A stretch of 64,000 nucleotides of DNA from JBFWVD01 sp050246915 (GCA_050246915.1 JBFWVD010000014.1:23409-87408); one strand, 5' to 3'; positions 8,853 to 17,018 are shown, numbered from the stretch's first letter. Numbers and translations are program-made. Notes: generated by a model from the letters alone, not told the origin.

Positions 8853-9485
8853 ATGATGCCTGTGCTCCGTCGATTTGTTGCCATTTCCGCTTTTATGGGC
8901 CTCACCGTTCTCGTTTCAGCCTGCGGTGGTGACGACGGCGGCGCGGCGAGTTCGGTCACGACGGCTGCGAGCGCGAGCGCTTCGGCGTTCAACGATGCCG
9001 ACGTCGCTTTTGCTCAGTCGATGGTCCCGCATCACGATCAGGCGATCGAGATGGCGACGTTGGCTTTGGGGCCTGACACCGGCGCGTCCGCAGCGGTCCG
9101 CGCTCTCGCCACGAAGATCCAGAGTGCTCAAGGTCCCGAGATCACGATGATGAATGGGTGGCTCGATATGTGGGGCAAGCAGATGCCGATGGACTCGAGC
9201 AACGGGACTTCCATGTCGTCGATGGGCGGGATGGATTCGATGGGCGCCGGGAGTGGTGAAGGCATGATGAGTGCCGAGGAAATGGCGTCGCTTGGCGTCG
9301 CCAAGGGTGCGGCGTTCGACAAGATGTGGCTGGAGATGATGACCCGTCATCATCAGGGGGCGATCGCGATGGCGAAGGACGTCCAGACGAAAGGGGCCGA
9401 CCCGGCGGTACGTGATCTTGCCGGAAAGATGATTGCTGCCCAGCAGGCCGAGATCGACGAGATGACCAAACTGCTTGCCGGCTGA
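8853..9485 (+). CDS. DUF305 lipoprotein
   Basis: About 210 residues from the paired ATG at 8853/8856, which follows an AAAGG ribosome-binding site; the frame is open further upstream. A lipoprotein signal (LTVLVSACGGDDGG) precedes two DUF305 half-repeats, each with an HH motif: MVPHHDQAIEMA near residue 57 and MTRHHQGAIAMAK near 162. The linker between them is rich in Met, Ser and Gly. DUF305 proteins often accompany copper genes and may bind metal outside the cell, but the function is not proven. Operator 5 lies just upstream. Confidence 0.88.
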   Translation: MMPVLRRFVAISAFMGLTVLVSACGGDDGGAASSVTTAASASASAFNDADVAFAQSMVPHHDQAIEMATLALGPDTGASAAVRALATKIQSAQGPEITMMNGWLDMWGKQMPMDSSNGTSMSSMGGMDSMGAGSGEGMMSAEEMASLGVAKGAAFDKMWLEMMTRHHQGAIAMAKDVQTKGADPAVRDLAGKMIAAQQAEIDEMTKLLAG

Positions 9486-9585
9486 CCAATCGGCACTGCG
9501 CTGCACTGGCGTGCCGCTCCCACCGGTACTGTCGAAGACCGTGTCGGTGAGAAGCCAGGTCTTTAGCTGAACATGAGGAGGACTG

Positions 9586-9954
9586 ATGGGTGAGCGTCGG
9601 CCTGATGGGGCCCTGGAAGCGGACATCCTCGGCGTGCTCTGGGGGTCGGAAGACGCCCTTACGCCTGGTGAGGTGAACGAGGTCCTCGACGGTGTGCTCG
9701 CGTACACGACCGTCATGACGGTGCTCACCCGGCTGTGGAAGAAGGGCCTCGTGCAGCGAGAACCTCGTGGACGCGGCTATGCGTACAACGCAGTCGTGTC
9801 GGAGGGGGAGCTCGCCAGTCGTCGCATCGGCGACACGCTCGACTCGGTGAGCGATCGCACGAGTGCGCTGGCGAGCTTCGTCGGATCGCTCTCGAAACGC
9901 GATGTCCGTCAGCTTCGTCGCCTCCTCGGCGAACTGGACGGGCCGGCTCGATGA
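9586..9954 (+). CDS. blaI: BlaI/MecI/CopY-family transcriptional repressor
   Basis: A 122-residue winged-helix repressor of the BlaI/MecI/CopY family, with the N-terminal LEADILGVLW helix, the recognition-helix region YTTVMTVLTRLWKKGLV and the wing GRGYAY. The C-terminal dimerisation part lacks the Cys-rich copper hook of CopY, so it is more likely relieved by proteolysis than by metal binding. It has a strong AGGAGG site before ATG. It overlaps the M56 gene by ATGA. It is the best candidate binder of the seven ACKAC-N5-GTMGT sites around it. Confidence 0.92.
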   Translation: MGERRPDGALEADILGVLWGSEDALTPGEVNEVLDGVLAYTTVMTVLTRLWKKGLVQREPRGRGYAYNAVVSEGELASRRIGDTLDSVSDRTSALASFVGSLSKRDVRQLRRLLGELDGPAR

Positions 9955-10823
9955 CGGGACTGTTCGCTCCGCTTGTTTTCTCGGTCATCGGTGCTGTTGT
10001 GTTGGGTGTCGTCGCACCAAGGCTGCGGCCGCGACACGGGGCATGGATGATGAGCGCAGCGATTGTCTCGGTCGTTTCCGCAGCGTTTGTTACGTCGTGG
10101 ACTGTTGCGCTGGCGTTCCTTGCCCACGAGCCACTCACTGGCGAGCTGTTTGTGTGGTGCAAGGATTCGTTCGGAGCTCATCACGATCCGACTCGATGGG
10201 CGGGCATTCCGGCTGTTTTCGTGGCGATGTGGAGTACGGCCCGAGTTCTCTCGGTCGTGCGTGGGTGGAACCGTGCGCGAGGTTCCGGCTCGAGCTACAT
10301 CCACGTCGTCGAGTCCGATCGCCCTTTGGCGTACGCGGAGACCGGCAAGCACGGTGGGATCGTTGTGACGACGGCGATGTTGGCGGCGCTTCGACCTGAT
10401 GAGCGACGCGCCCTTCTCGCCCATGAGCACGCTCACGTCGAGCATCGCCACGACCGGTTCCTGGTTGTGGCGGACCTCGCGACCGGCTTCCTCCCGTTGG
10501 CGTTCGCGGTGAGGGCGCTTCGCCACTGCCTGGAACGGTGGGCGGACGAGGAAGCCGCTCGCACTGTCGGCGACCGGACGGTCGTCGCCCGGGCAGTGGC
10601 TCGCGCCGCGCTGGTTGGCCACGGTCAACCAACCGTTGCGCTCGGTGTGCTCGGCGGTGATGTGCCGGCGCGCGTGGAAGCGATGATCCGGCCACCGGCC
10701 GGTATCGGGCCTGCAACGGTGTGGGCGGCGTTCGCGGTGGCCATGGTGATCGCCTCGGCGGCGGGCGCGTCGATACAGCTCCATCACCTTGCAGCAGTGT
10801 TTGCCGCGTTCTGCCCTGGTTGA
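9951..10823 (+). CDS. M56-family membrane metalloprotease (BlaR1-like, no sensor domain)
   Basis: About 290 residues, start ATG overlapping the blaI stop. Transmembrane segments lie near residues 1-25, 30-60 and at the C-terminus, and the zinc-binding HEHAH motif (LLAHEHAHVEH) near 158. BlaR1/MecR1 proteins normally carry an extracellular penicillin-binding sensor of about 250 residues, which is absent here. The pair should still work by protease-triggered removal of the repressor, but the inducing signal must be sensed in another way. Members of this short class occur beside blaI in actinobacteria. Confidence 0.85.
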   Translation: MTGLFAPLVFSVIGAVVLGVVAPRLRPRHGAWMMSAAIVSVVSAAFVTSWTVALAFLAHEPLTGELFVWCKDSFGAHHDPTRWAGIPAVFVAMWSTARVLSVVRGWNRARGSGSSYIHVVESDRPLAYAETGKHGGIVVTTAMLAALRPDERRALLAHEHAHVEHRHDRFLVVADLATGFLPLAFAVRALRHCLERWADEEAARTVGDRTVVARAVARAALVGHGQPTVALGVLGGDVPARVEAMIRPPAGIGPATVWAAFAVAMVIASAAGASIQLHHLAAVFAAFCPG

Positions 10824-10841
10824 TCCGCGATAGCGCACCAG

Positions 10842-10874
10842 CCATCATCTACGACATAATGTCGTAGATGATGG
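10842..10874. promoter_or_regulatory. 33-bp perfect palindrome containing BlaI-type operator 6
   Basis: Two 16-bp arms (left arm CCATCATCTACGACAT) pair perfectly around a single central A at 10858. The core 10851-10865, ACGACATAATGTCGT, matches the local operator. CATAAT at 10855-10860 is a good -10 box placed 7 nt before the ATG at 10868, so operator, promoter and start codon overlap. The start codon itself lies in the right arm. Confidence 0.82.
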
Positions 10875-11419
10875 GATTGCGGCTCTCGTGGGGAAAGGCA
10901 CGCCGGGTTGGCGTCGCAATCGTGGCGGCCGTGGTGGTGGTGCTCTTGGTTCGAGCCTCGCTCGCTCGCCCGGGGGTTCCTGACTTCACGCCGACCGGAA
11001 CGCCCGTTGCGTTGCCCGAGGCCGGGAGGTTTTCGGCCGTCACCTTGCAAACGTTCGAGGGATTGGTCGTCGGGCAGCGGGGGATCCCGGTGATCGTCAA
11101 CGTGTGGGCCTCGTGGTGTGCTCCGTGTCGCACGGAAATGCCTCTGCTGCAACGCGCTGCGGAGAACTACTCGGGTCGCGCCACCATCATCGGCGTGGCC
11201 ACGAAGGACAGCCCCGACGCGGCTCGCGCCTTCCTTCGTGACGTAGGTGTGCACTACCCCAATGTGTTTGACCTGTCGGGGGATATCAGGGTGCGTCTCG
11301 GCGTCACTGCCTATCCGACGACGTACGTCTTCTCGGCCGACGGCCGTTTGACGGCGCTCATCAGCGGGGGAGTGTCGGAACAGCGGCTTGCCGCACTGAT
11401 CGAGGACGCGTTGCGGTGA
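10868..11419 (+). CDS. TlpA/ResA-type membrane-anchored thioredoxin
   Basis: A 183-residue protein: an N-terminal membrane anchor (about 12-33, VGVAIVAAVVVVLLVRA) and a thioredoxin fold with the redox motif WASWCAPCRTEMP (Cys near residues 83 and 86) and the cis-Pro region TAYPTTYVF. It should reduce or oxidise thiols outside the membrane. Its operon partner CcdA-like protein (12129) is the expected source of electrons. The message is probably leaderless, and repressor on the palindrome would block it. It overlaps the next gene by 4 bp. Confidence 0.9.
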   Translation: MMGLRLSWGKARRVGVAIVAAVVVVLLVRASLARPGVPDFTPTGTPVALPEAGRFSAVTLQTFEGLVVGQRGIPVIVNVWASWCAPCRTEMPLLQRAAENYSGRATIIGVATKDSPDAARAFLRDVGVHYPNVFDLSGDIRVRLGVTAYPTTYVFSADGRLTALISGGVSEQRLAALIEDALR

Positions 11420-12132
11420 TCGACTACGGCCTGTTGGTTGGACTCATTGTGGCGTTCGCCGTTCCGGCGATCCTGGCTCGACGATGGCGGCTCGCGACCT
11501 TCGATCCGCCAGTGGGTTTCGTCGACGCGGCGCTTGGACCTGCGACTCTTTCACTGACCGTCGGGCGACTGTCGGCGCTGGCACTCGATGACCCGAGGTC
11601 GTTCACCAAAGTTGCTGACCTGTTGGTGATCCGAAGTGGGGTGGAGTTCTGGCCCGGCGTCGCCGCTGGGATGGTGTTCGTGTGGTGGACGGCCCGCAGG
11701 GCGGGGGTGCCCCCGGTGATGCGACTGTCGGCGCTGGCACCGCTGTGCATGGTGGGCTACGCCGCCTACGAAGCATCCTGCGTCCTACGAGACGGATGCT
11801 ACGGCCCTATCAGCCCAGTGGGCCTCCAGCCACAAGGCATCACCTCAACGATGCTTCCGGTCGGGTTGCTCGTCGCCGTCGCCGTGGCGATCGGGGCGAT
11901 CCTGCTACACGTCCGAGCTCAGGGAGATGGTGCAACGGGGACTCTTCTGCCAGCCGCAGTTGGACTCGTTGCCGCAGCCCGATCCGTGGCGTCGTTCTGG
12001 CTCCCCAAGGTCGGCAGCGGGCTCACACGGCAGCATCGAACCTCCATCGTCGTTGGAGTAGCGGCAATCGCTTGGCTGACGGTGCGACCCGTCCTCACCG
12101 CGATTCGCGGGTCGACGGTGGTCTCATCGTGA
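11416..12132 (+). CDS. Lgt-like polytopic membrane protein
   Basis: About 238 residues with around seven hydrophobic segments. The layout and short motifs (VGRLSALA, then EASCVLRDGCYGP and GITSTMLPVGLLVA) resemble prolipoprotein diacylglyceryl transferase, but the canonical Lgt signature is poorly kept. It is better called a distant Lgt relative, of a kind found beside TlpA/CcdA pairs. The Cys pair in CVLRDGC could be redox active. It is coupled to both neighbours by 4-bp overlaps. Confidence 0.65.
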   Translation: MIDYGLLVGLIVAFAVPAILARRWRLATFDPPVGFVDAALGPATLSLTVGRLSALALDDPRSFTKVADLLVIRSGVEFWPGVAAGMVFVWWTARRAGVPPVMRLSALAPLCMVGYAAYEASCVLRDGCYGPISPVGLQPQGITSTMLPVGLLVAVAVAIGAILLHVRAQGDGATGTLLPAAVGLVAAARSVASFWLPKVGSGLTRQHRTSIVVGVAAIAWLTVRPVLTAIRGSTVVSS

Positions 12133-13001
12133 ACGCGCCGTTGGCGCTCGCTCTGGCCGCCGGGATGGTCGGCGCGGTCAACCCGTGCGGCTTCTCACTC
12201 CTGCCGGCATATGTCGGCTTCTTCATCTCGGGCGACCCGCGTGACCTTCCACTGGATCGTCGCCTTCTCGGAGCAGTACGGGCCTCCGCTGCGGTGACGA
12301 CCGGGTTCATCGTCGTGTTCGTTTCGCTGGGCGTGGTCTTCCACTCGCTCGCCAGCACCATGCAGCGGTATCTGCCCTGGGTGACGATGCTCATCGGCGT
12401 CGTCATCGCCACCGCAGGAATGTCCGTGGTCGCGGGACGCCGGATACCTGCACCGAAGATAGCGCTTCGTGGTCTCGAGGGTCGAAGCGCGGTGGCGATG
12501 GCCACGTACGGGGTCGCGTATGCGCTCGCTTCGCTGTCGTGCACCATCGGACCGTTCCTCGCCGTGACGTCGTATGCGGTCAACCGGTCGATGATCGGAG
12601 GCGTAGCTACCTATGGCGCCTATGCCCTGGGCATGGGAGTGATCATCTTCATCCTCGCCGCGGCATCGGCACTTGCGCGGCCCGAGCCATCCCGTGCGAT
12701 GCGGCACGCCTCGCGCTACACGTCCCGCATCGGTGGTCTGATCATGATCGTGAGCGGCCTCTACGCCGTCTGGTATGCGCGTTGGGAGTTGGCCGTCTAT
12801 CGCGGCGATCTCTCCAACGATCGATTTGTGGACGCTGGTGAACGGGTGCGCGTCGATGTTGAGCAGCTCATCGAGACGCTCGGACCGGTCCGACTGGTGG
12901 TGGCCACCATCGCGCTGAGCGTTCTCGCGGTGTTCGGAGCGCGGGCATCGCGTCGCACTCCGGTCTCGCCGTCAGCGGACGATGAATGTGCGGCCGAATG
13001 A
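12129..13001 (+). CDS. ccdA: CcdA/DsbD-type thiol-disulfide transmembrane protein
   Basis: About 290 residues, start GTG at 12129 inside the stop of the preceding gene (GTGA overlap); the frame is open further upstream but shadows that gene. Six or more helices are present. The two redox cysteines are in NPCGFSLLPAY (Cys about residue 20) and SLSCTIGPFL (about 138). CcdA proteins carry electrons from cytoplasmic thioredoxin to outside thioredoxins such as the TlpA protein two genes upstream. A C-terminal extension of about 60 residues ends in another hydrophobic segment. Confidence 0.87.
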   Translation: MNAPLALALAAGMVGAVNPCGFSLLPAYVGFFISGDPRDLPLDRRLLGAVRASAAVTTGFIVVFVSLGVVFHSLASTMQRYLPWVTMLIGVVIATAGMSVVAGRRIPAPKIALRGLEGRSAVAMATYGVAYALASLSCTIGPFLAVTSYAVNRSMIGGVATYGAYALGMGVIIFILAAASALARPEPSRAMRHASRYTSRIGGLIMIVSGLYAVWYARWELAVYRGDLSNDRFVDAGERVRVDVEQLIETLGPVRLVVATIALSVLAVFGARASRRTPVSPSADDECAAE

Positions 13002-13013
13002 CCCCTCGGCGTA

Positions 13014-13060
13014 ACCGCACTGTCAGCACCCGACGATGTGGGTCCTGCTAGCGGTGCGGT
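13014..13060. terminator. Candidate bidirectional terminator
   Basis: Arms ACCGCAC (13014-13020) and GTGCGGT (13054-13060) enclose a 33-nt loop that can itself pair (CCC/GGG, AGCA/TGCT), and CCTTT follows. It lies between the converging ccdA-like and SHOCT genes and overlaps the end of the latter. The long loop makes this a weak call. Confidence 0.35.
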
Positions 13061-13284
13061 CCTTTAAGCGTGGCGAGTCGATCGCGATACTCGTCAGCGT
13101 CGATCTCGCCGCGGGCAAAGCGTTGTTGCAGGGTCTCTTCAGCCGAGGGTGACAGGCTCGGGTTGCTCGACCCACCTCGACGGCCGAACCCGAAGACCGC
13201 GAGGGCAGCTATTCCACCCCAGAAGATGATCATCATCGCCATCATCCACACCCAGTTCCAGCCATCCATGTCGTGCCATCCCAT
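13048..13284 (-). CDS. Small SHOCT-domain membrane protein
   Basis: A 78-residue protein beginning MGWHDMDGW, with one transmembrane segment (about 9-32, VWMMAMMIIFWGGIAALAVFG), a basic linker and a C-terminal SHOCT motif (LQQRFARGEIDADEYRDRLATL). The frame is open upstream to 13392, but the ATG at 13284 matches the usual start of these proteins. SHOCT proteins are common in copper-related loci, usually as oligomerising accessory parts. Operator 7 lies 31 bp upstream. Confidence 0.82.
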   Translation of the reverse strand: MGWHDMDGWNWVWMMAMMIIFWGGIAALAVFGFGRRGGSSNPSLSPSAEETLQQRFARGEIDADEYRDRLATLKGPHR

Positions 13285-13314
13285 GTCTGTCCTTCCGACC
13301 CAACATCCGAGCGT

Positions 13315-13329
13315 GCGACGCCCTGTAGT
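13315..13329. promoter_or_regulatory. BlaI-type operator 7 (one mismatch)
   Basis: GCGACGCCCTGTAGT fits ACKAC-N5-GTMGT except for the first base. It lies between the divergent SHOCT gene (start 13284) and the CPD-type ATPase (start 13392), so it could control both. Confidence 0.5.
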
Positions 13330-13391
13330 AGATAGCGTATGGGCGAAACCTGCGAATGCGCAGGGGCGTTCGACCCAACCTGAGGTGAGCA

Positions 13392-15944
13392 ATGCCGGTC
13401 CCCACCGAATCAGTTGCGATCATTGATGTGAGCGGGCTCCGCCGCGCTACGCAGGCGGGAGCGGTGAAACAATCCCTCGAGGCCCGGCCAGGCGTGGGTG
13501 TCGTCGATGTCAACCCGGTCGCTCAGAGCGCCACCGTTCGCTACGACCCGACCGTGACGTCGATCGCCGCTATACAGGCATGGGTGCAGGAGTGCGGGTA
13601 CCACTGTTCGGGTCAATCGGTTCCGAATCACATGTGCGATCCGCTGGCCCCACCGCGACCGATGGTCGCGAGCGTCGGCGACCATGAAGGTCACATGACC
13701 CATGAGGGCCATGAATGTCTCATGACCCACAAGGGTCATGAGGGCCACGGGGGCCACGAGGGGATGGTGGCATCGAGCCAGATGGCCGGTGCGCCGGTTG
13801 GTCATGATCATCATGTCCCGGACGCCCCGGCCACGCTTCATTCCCCGCATGACGCCATGGGACACGGCGGCCACGCCGGTATGTCGGTGGAGTCGATGGT
13901 GACCGATATGCGACGACGGTTCGTCGTTGCTGCGCTCTTCTCGGTGCCGATCGTGTTGTGGTCACCGATCGGGCGTGACGTGTTCGGGTTCCATCGGGCG
14001 GCGCCGTTCGGATTGCGGGACGATGTGTGGACGCTCGTGTTGAGCCTCCCGGTTGTCCTGTGGGCGTCGTCGATCTTCTTCGATGGGGCGAATCGAGCGC
14101 TTCGCGCTCGAACGCTCGACATGATGGTGCTCGTCGCTGTCGCGATCGGTGCAGGGTGGGGGTACTCGCTCGGGGTCACTGTGACCGGTGGCGGTGAGGT
14201 GTTCTACGAGGCTGCGTCGGTCCTCGCTGCGTTTGTCTTGCTCGGTCATTGGTTCGAGATGCGCGCCCGGGGCGGCGCCAACGACGCGATCCGAACACTG
14301 TTGGATCTTGCACCGCCGACCGCGCTCGTGATTCGTGACGGTGAGCAGGTGGAGATTCCAACCGCCCAAGTACAAGTCGGTGATCTTCTCCTCGTGCGCC
14401 CGGGAGCGAAGGTGGCTGTCGACGGCGTGGTCGAAGACGGCGCGAGTGACGTCGATGAGTCGATGGTCACCGGTGAGAGCCTTCCGGTGCGCAAGGAACC
14501 GGGTTCATCGGTGATCGGAGCCACGATCAACACCGATGGGGTGTTGCGGGTACGGGCGACCGGCGTTGGGGCCGACACCGCCTTGGCGCAGATCGTGGCG
14601 TTGGTGCAGCAGGCACAGAACTCCAAAGCCCCGGGCCAGCGACTGGCGGACCGCGCCGCGTTCTGGCTGGTGTTCGTGGCCCTGCTCGGCGGTGTCGGAA
14701 CCTTCGCGGCTTGGTCGCTGTTCAGCGACCGACCGATCCGTGATGCCTTGCTGTTCGCCATCACCGTGGTGGTGGTCACCTGTCCAGACGCGCTCGGTCT
14801 GGCCACACCAACGGCCATCATGGTGGGCACCGGACTCGGCGCCAAGCGGGGTGTGCTGTTCAAGAGTGCAGAGGCACTCGAGACATCAGCCCATGTCGAC
14901 GTGGTGGTGTGCGACAAGACCGGAACGCTCACCAAGGGCGAACCCGAGGTCACCGACGTCTACAGCCCGATCCGCTCGCGCCTCGAGGTTCTTGCGTTCG
15001 CCGCGGCGCTCGAGCGCGAGTCTGAACACCCGCTGGCGCGCGCCGTCGTACGAGCCGCAGACACCGAGAATGCTGCAGTGCTCGGTGCCGAGGGCTTCGA
15101 GAACGTCAGAGGTCAAGGCGCTGTCGCCATCGTGGATGGTCACACCGTGCTCGTCGGGAGCGGGCGGCTGCTCACCGAACGCGGCGTCGACACCGAGACG
15201 CTCGAGTCACGCCGTGCCGAGTTCTCCGAGGATGGCAAGACGGCAATTTTCGTTGCCATCGATGGCCTCGTCGTCGGTGTGATCGCTATGGCTGACGCGC
15301 CACGGCCTACATCGCCACGAATGGTCGCTGATCTGCGCGCCATGGGCATCGAGGTTGTCATGCTCACGGGCGACAATCTGGCCACAGCGCGACGGGTGGC
15401 CGCCGGGATGGGTATCTCGGAGGTCATTGCCGACGTGCTGCCCGGCGACAAGGCAGCCAAAGTCGCCGAACTCCAACGGGCCGGCAAGAACGTTGCGATG
15501 GTCGGCGACGGCGTGAACGACGCTCCAGCGCTGGCCCAGGCCGACCTCGGTGTCGCTATCGGAGCGGGCACCGATGTCGCCATCGAAACGGCTGACATCG
15601 TTTTGATGCGATCCGATCCGCTCGACATCGTGGCGGCCCTCACCGTCGGTCGCGCCACGGTACGAAAGATGCGGCAGAACCTCGGCTGGGCGGTCGGATA
15701 CAACACGATCGCTCTACCGATCGCGGCCGGCGTGTTCGTACCCGCCTTCGATCTCATGTTGCGGCCGGAGATCGCCGCGCTCTCCATGTCAGGGTCGAGT
15801 TTCCTGGTCGCTGTGAACGCACTCCTCCTCAAACGACTTCGCCTCCCCGCGCCGAGCGACCCGGGAACAGGCTCTGAGGCCCCTGAGCCGGCAGTCGAGA
15901 CCGGCCACGTAACGCCGCAATCAGGCGCGGGCACTGCGGCGTAA
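13392..15944 (+). CDS. P1B-type metal ATPase with CPD membrane motif and His-rich N-terminus
   Basis: 850 residues, with a GAGG site before the ATG. Residues 5-75 look like a heavy-metal-associated fold that has lost its CxxC (GLRRATQAG). Residues about 90-163 are a His/Met/Gly-rich tract with repeats of the form HEGHMTHEGHE. The core is complete: VTGES, DKTGT near 507, SEHPLA, GDGVNDAP. The membrane metal site reads TCPDALG near 464, where Cu+ pumps have CPC and CopB pumps CPH. The last helices (YNTIALP, MSGSSFLVAVNALLLKR) look CopB-like. Copper or another soft/transition metal is the likely substrate, not settled by sequence. Confidence 0.9.
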   Translation: MPVPTESVAIIDVSGLRRATQAGAVKQSLEARPGVGVVDVNPVAQSATVRYDPTVTSIAAIQAWVQECGYHCSGQSVPNHMCDPLAPPRPMVASVGDHEGHMTHEGHECLMTHKGHEGHGGHEGMVASSQMAGAPVGHDHHVPDAPATLHSPHDAMGHGGHAGMSVESMVTDMRRRFVVAALFSVPIVLWSPIGRDVFGFHRAAPFGLRDDVWTLVLSLPVVLWASSIFFDGANRALRARTLDMMVLVAVAIGAGWGYSLGVTVTGGGEVFYEAASVLAAFVLLGHWFEMRARGGANDAIRTLLDLAPPTALVIRDGEQVEIPTAQVQVGDLLLVRPGAKVAVDGVVEDGASDVDESMVTGESLPVRKEPGSSVIGATINTDGVLRVRATGVGADTALAQIVALVQQAQNSKAPGQRLADRAAFWLVFVALLGGVGTFAAWSLFSDRPIRDALLFAITVVVVTCPDALGLATPTAIMVGTGLGAKRGVLFKSAEALETSAHVDVVVCDKTGTLTKGEPEVTDVYSPIRSRLEVLAFAAALERESEHPLARAVVRAADTENAAVLGAEGFENVRGQGAVAIVDGHTVLVGSGRLLTERGVDTETLESRRAEFSEDGKTAIFVAIDGLVVGVIAMADAPRPTSPRMVADLRAMGIEVVMLTGDNLATARRVAAGMGISEVIADVLPGDKAAKVAELQRAGKNVAMVGDGVNDAPALAQADLGVAIGAGTDVAIETADIVLMRSDPLDIVAALTVGRATVRKMRQNLGWAVGYNTIALPIAAGVFVPAFDLMLRPEIAALSMSGSSFLVAVNALLLKRLRLPAPSDPGTGSEAPEPAVETGHVTPQSGAGTAA

Positions 15945-15954
15945 GGTCATCGGC

Positions 15955-16254
15955 ATGGACGTTCCCGACACCGTCACCGAGGCCGTCCAGTTTCTCCAGC
16001 TGGAGGGCTTCGTCAACGATTTCCCGCTTGATGGTTCCGGGATGCGATGCGGCAGTTGTCGACACGTCCATCGCCCGGAGGAACTGACGATCCGATACAC
16101 GTTCCGGTTCGAAGGTGCGACAGACCCCGCAGACGAAGCGATTGTGCTCGGTGTCGTGTGCCCGAAATGCGGAGCAGGTGGCACGATCGTGTCGGCCTAC
16201 GGGGTGGACGCCGACCCCGCGTACGTCGAGCTGATCCAGCGGCTTATCCAATGA
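15955..16254 (+). CDS. Small protein with two CxxC zinc-ribbon motifs
   Basis: A 99-residue protein starting 10 bp after the ATPase stop. MRCGSCRHV and VVCPKCGAG form a probable four-Cys zinc ribbon around a beta-rich segment (LTIRYTFRFEGATDP). No family is recognised with certainty. Its closeness to the ATPase suggests cotranscription, but a role in metal handling is not shown. Confidence 0.68.
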   Translation: MDVPDTVTEAVQFLQLEGFVNDFPLDGSGMRCGSCRHVHRPEELTIRYTFRFEGATDPADEAIVLGVVCPKCGAGGTIVSAYGVDADPAYVELIQRLIQ

Positions 16255-16610
16255 CGACCCACCCGTTGCCGACGCTACGAGCGTCGCGCCGAATCACCCC
16301 GAGCGTTCACACGAATCTGCTCAAGGAGCGATAAGCCCCTGAGCGGCATCGGGCTAGCTCGCTGAGAAGCGGTACGACGGCAAACCATCCAGCTAAAGCC
16401 CCGATGCCGTCCAGCGCGAGACCTGCTACGACGGCACTGGTGGCGCCGATGGCAGCGAAGTCATCGTGCGGCCGCCGTCGAGGTGGGAGGCGGCGAGGAG
16501 CAGAAGTGCGACGGAGCACTGCTGCAGTCAGCGTTGGCTTTGATGTAGGCCGCAAGCCCTCCAGCACCGTCGGCGACTCGATTGAACCAGCGCGACAGTC
16601 CGCTGTCCTT
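16255..16610 (-). other. No intact gene; possible decayed DUF2892-like remnant
   Basis: About 356 bp. A minus-strand frame through 16330-16480 reads AVVAGLALDGIGALAGWFAVVPLLSELARC, which resembles the hydrophobic core and closing Cys of the short DUF2892 proteins found intact at 50189 and 54840. It has no clean start or end, so it is at most a fragment. Nothing else was seen. Confidence 0.3.
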
Positions 16611-17018
16611 TTAGTCGGCTCCTGAGGCGATCGTTGTGGTCGATGGGGCGAGGCGGGAGAGAATCCGTCGTTCAGCGGGCCACGCCTCGACCAGCGCCTC
16701 CGGCGGGACGCGCCGGGCGGCGTAGCGCAGCGCGAGGGCGACGACGACGATGTCATCGAGCGGACCGATCACCGGCAAGAACTCGGGGATCAGATCGATC
16801 GGCGACATCACCCATAGAGCGGCGACCGCGACGGCCAGCTTCACCCGCCGGGGAACCCGAGGGTCGCATCGAAGTCGGCGGGCGGTGGTGACGCAGGCCG
16901 GCAGCACGGTCGCCAGGTCTTTGGCGAGTCCGGGAGGGAGTCGCTTGGCGAGCACGATCATCACTAGCCACGACACGCTGATCACGATCGCCGCCATCGT
17001 CAACCAGTGGAGCCACAT
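16611..17018 (-). CDS. DUF1232 membrane protein
   Basis: 135 residues: an N-terminal transmembrane segment (about 2-24) then a DUF1232 core with LAVAVAALWVMSPIDLIPEFLPVIGPLDDIVV, the usual signature (SPIDLIPD and LDD). The C-terminal tail is polar. The family function is unknown. It stands alone on the minus strand with no operon partner. Confidence 0.87.
   Translation of the reverse strand: MWLHWLTMAAIVISVSWLVMIVLAKRLPPGLAKDLATVLPACVTTARRLRCDPRVPRRVKLAVAVAALWVMSPIDLIPEFLPVIGPLDDIVVVALALRYAARRVPPEALVEAWPAERRILSRLAPSTTTIASGAD

Noticed and set aside
9586..10823. A classical beta-lactam resistance operon
   Set aside because: No beta-lactamase or penicillin-binding sensor is encoded; blaI targets here are redox, copper and envelope genes.
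11682..12128. Long N-terminal extension of the CcdA-like protein
   Set aside because: It lies fully over the Lgt-like gene in another frame; the GTG at 12129 gives the conserved start.
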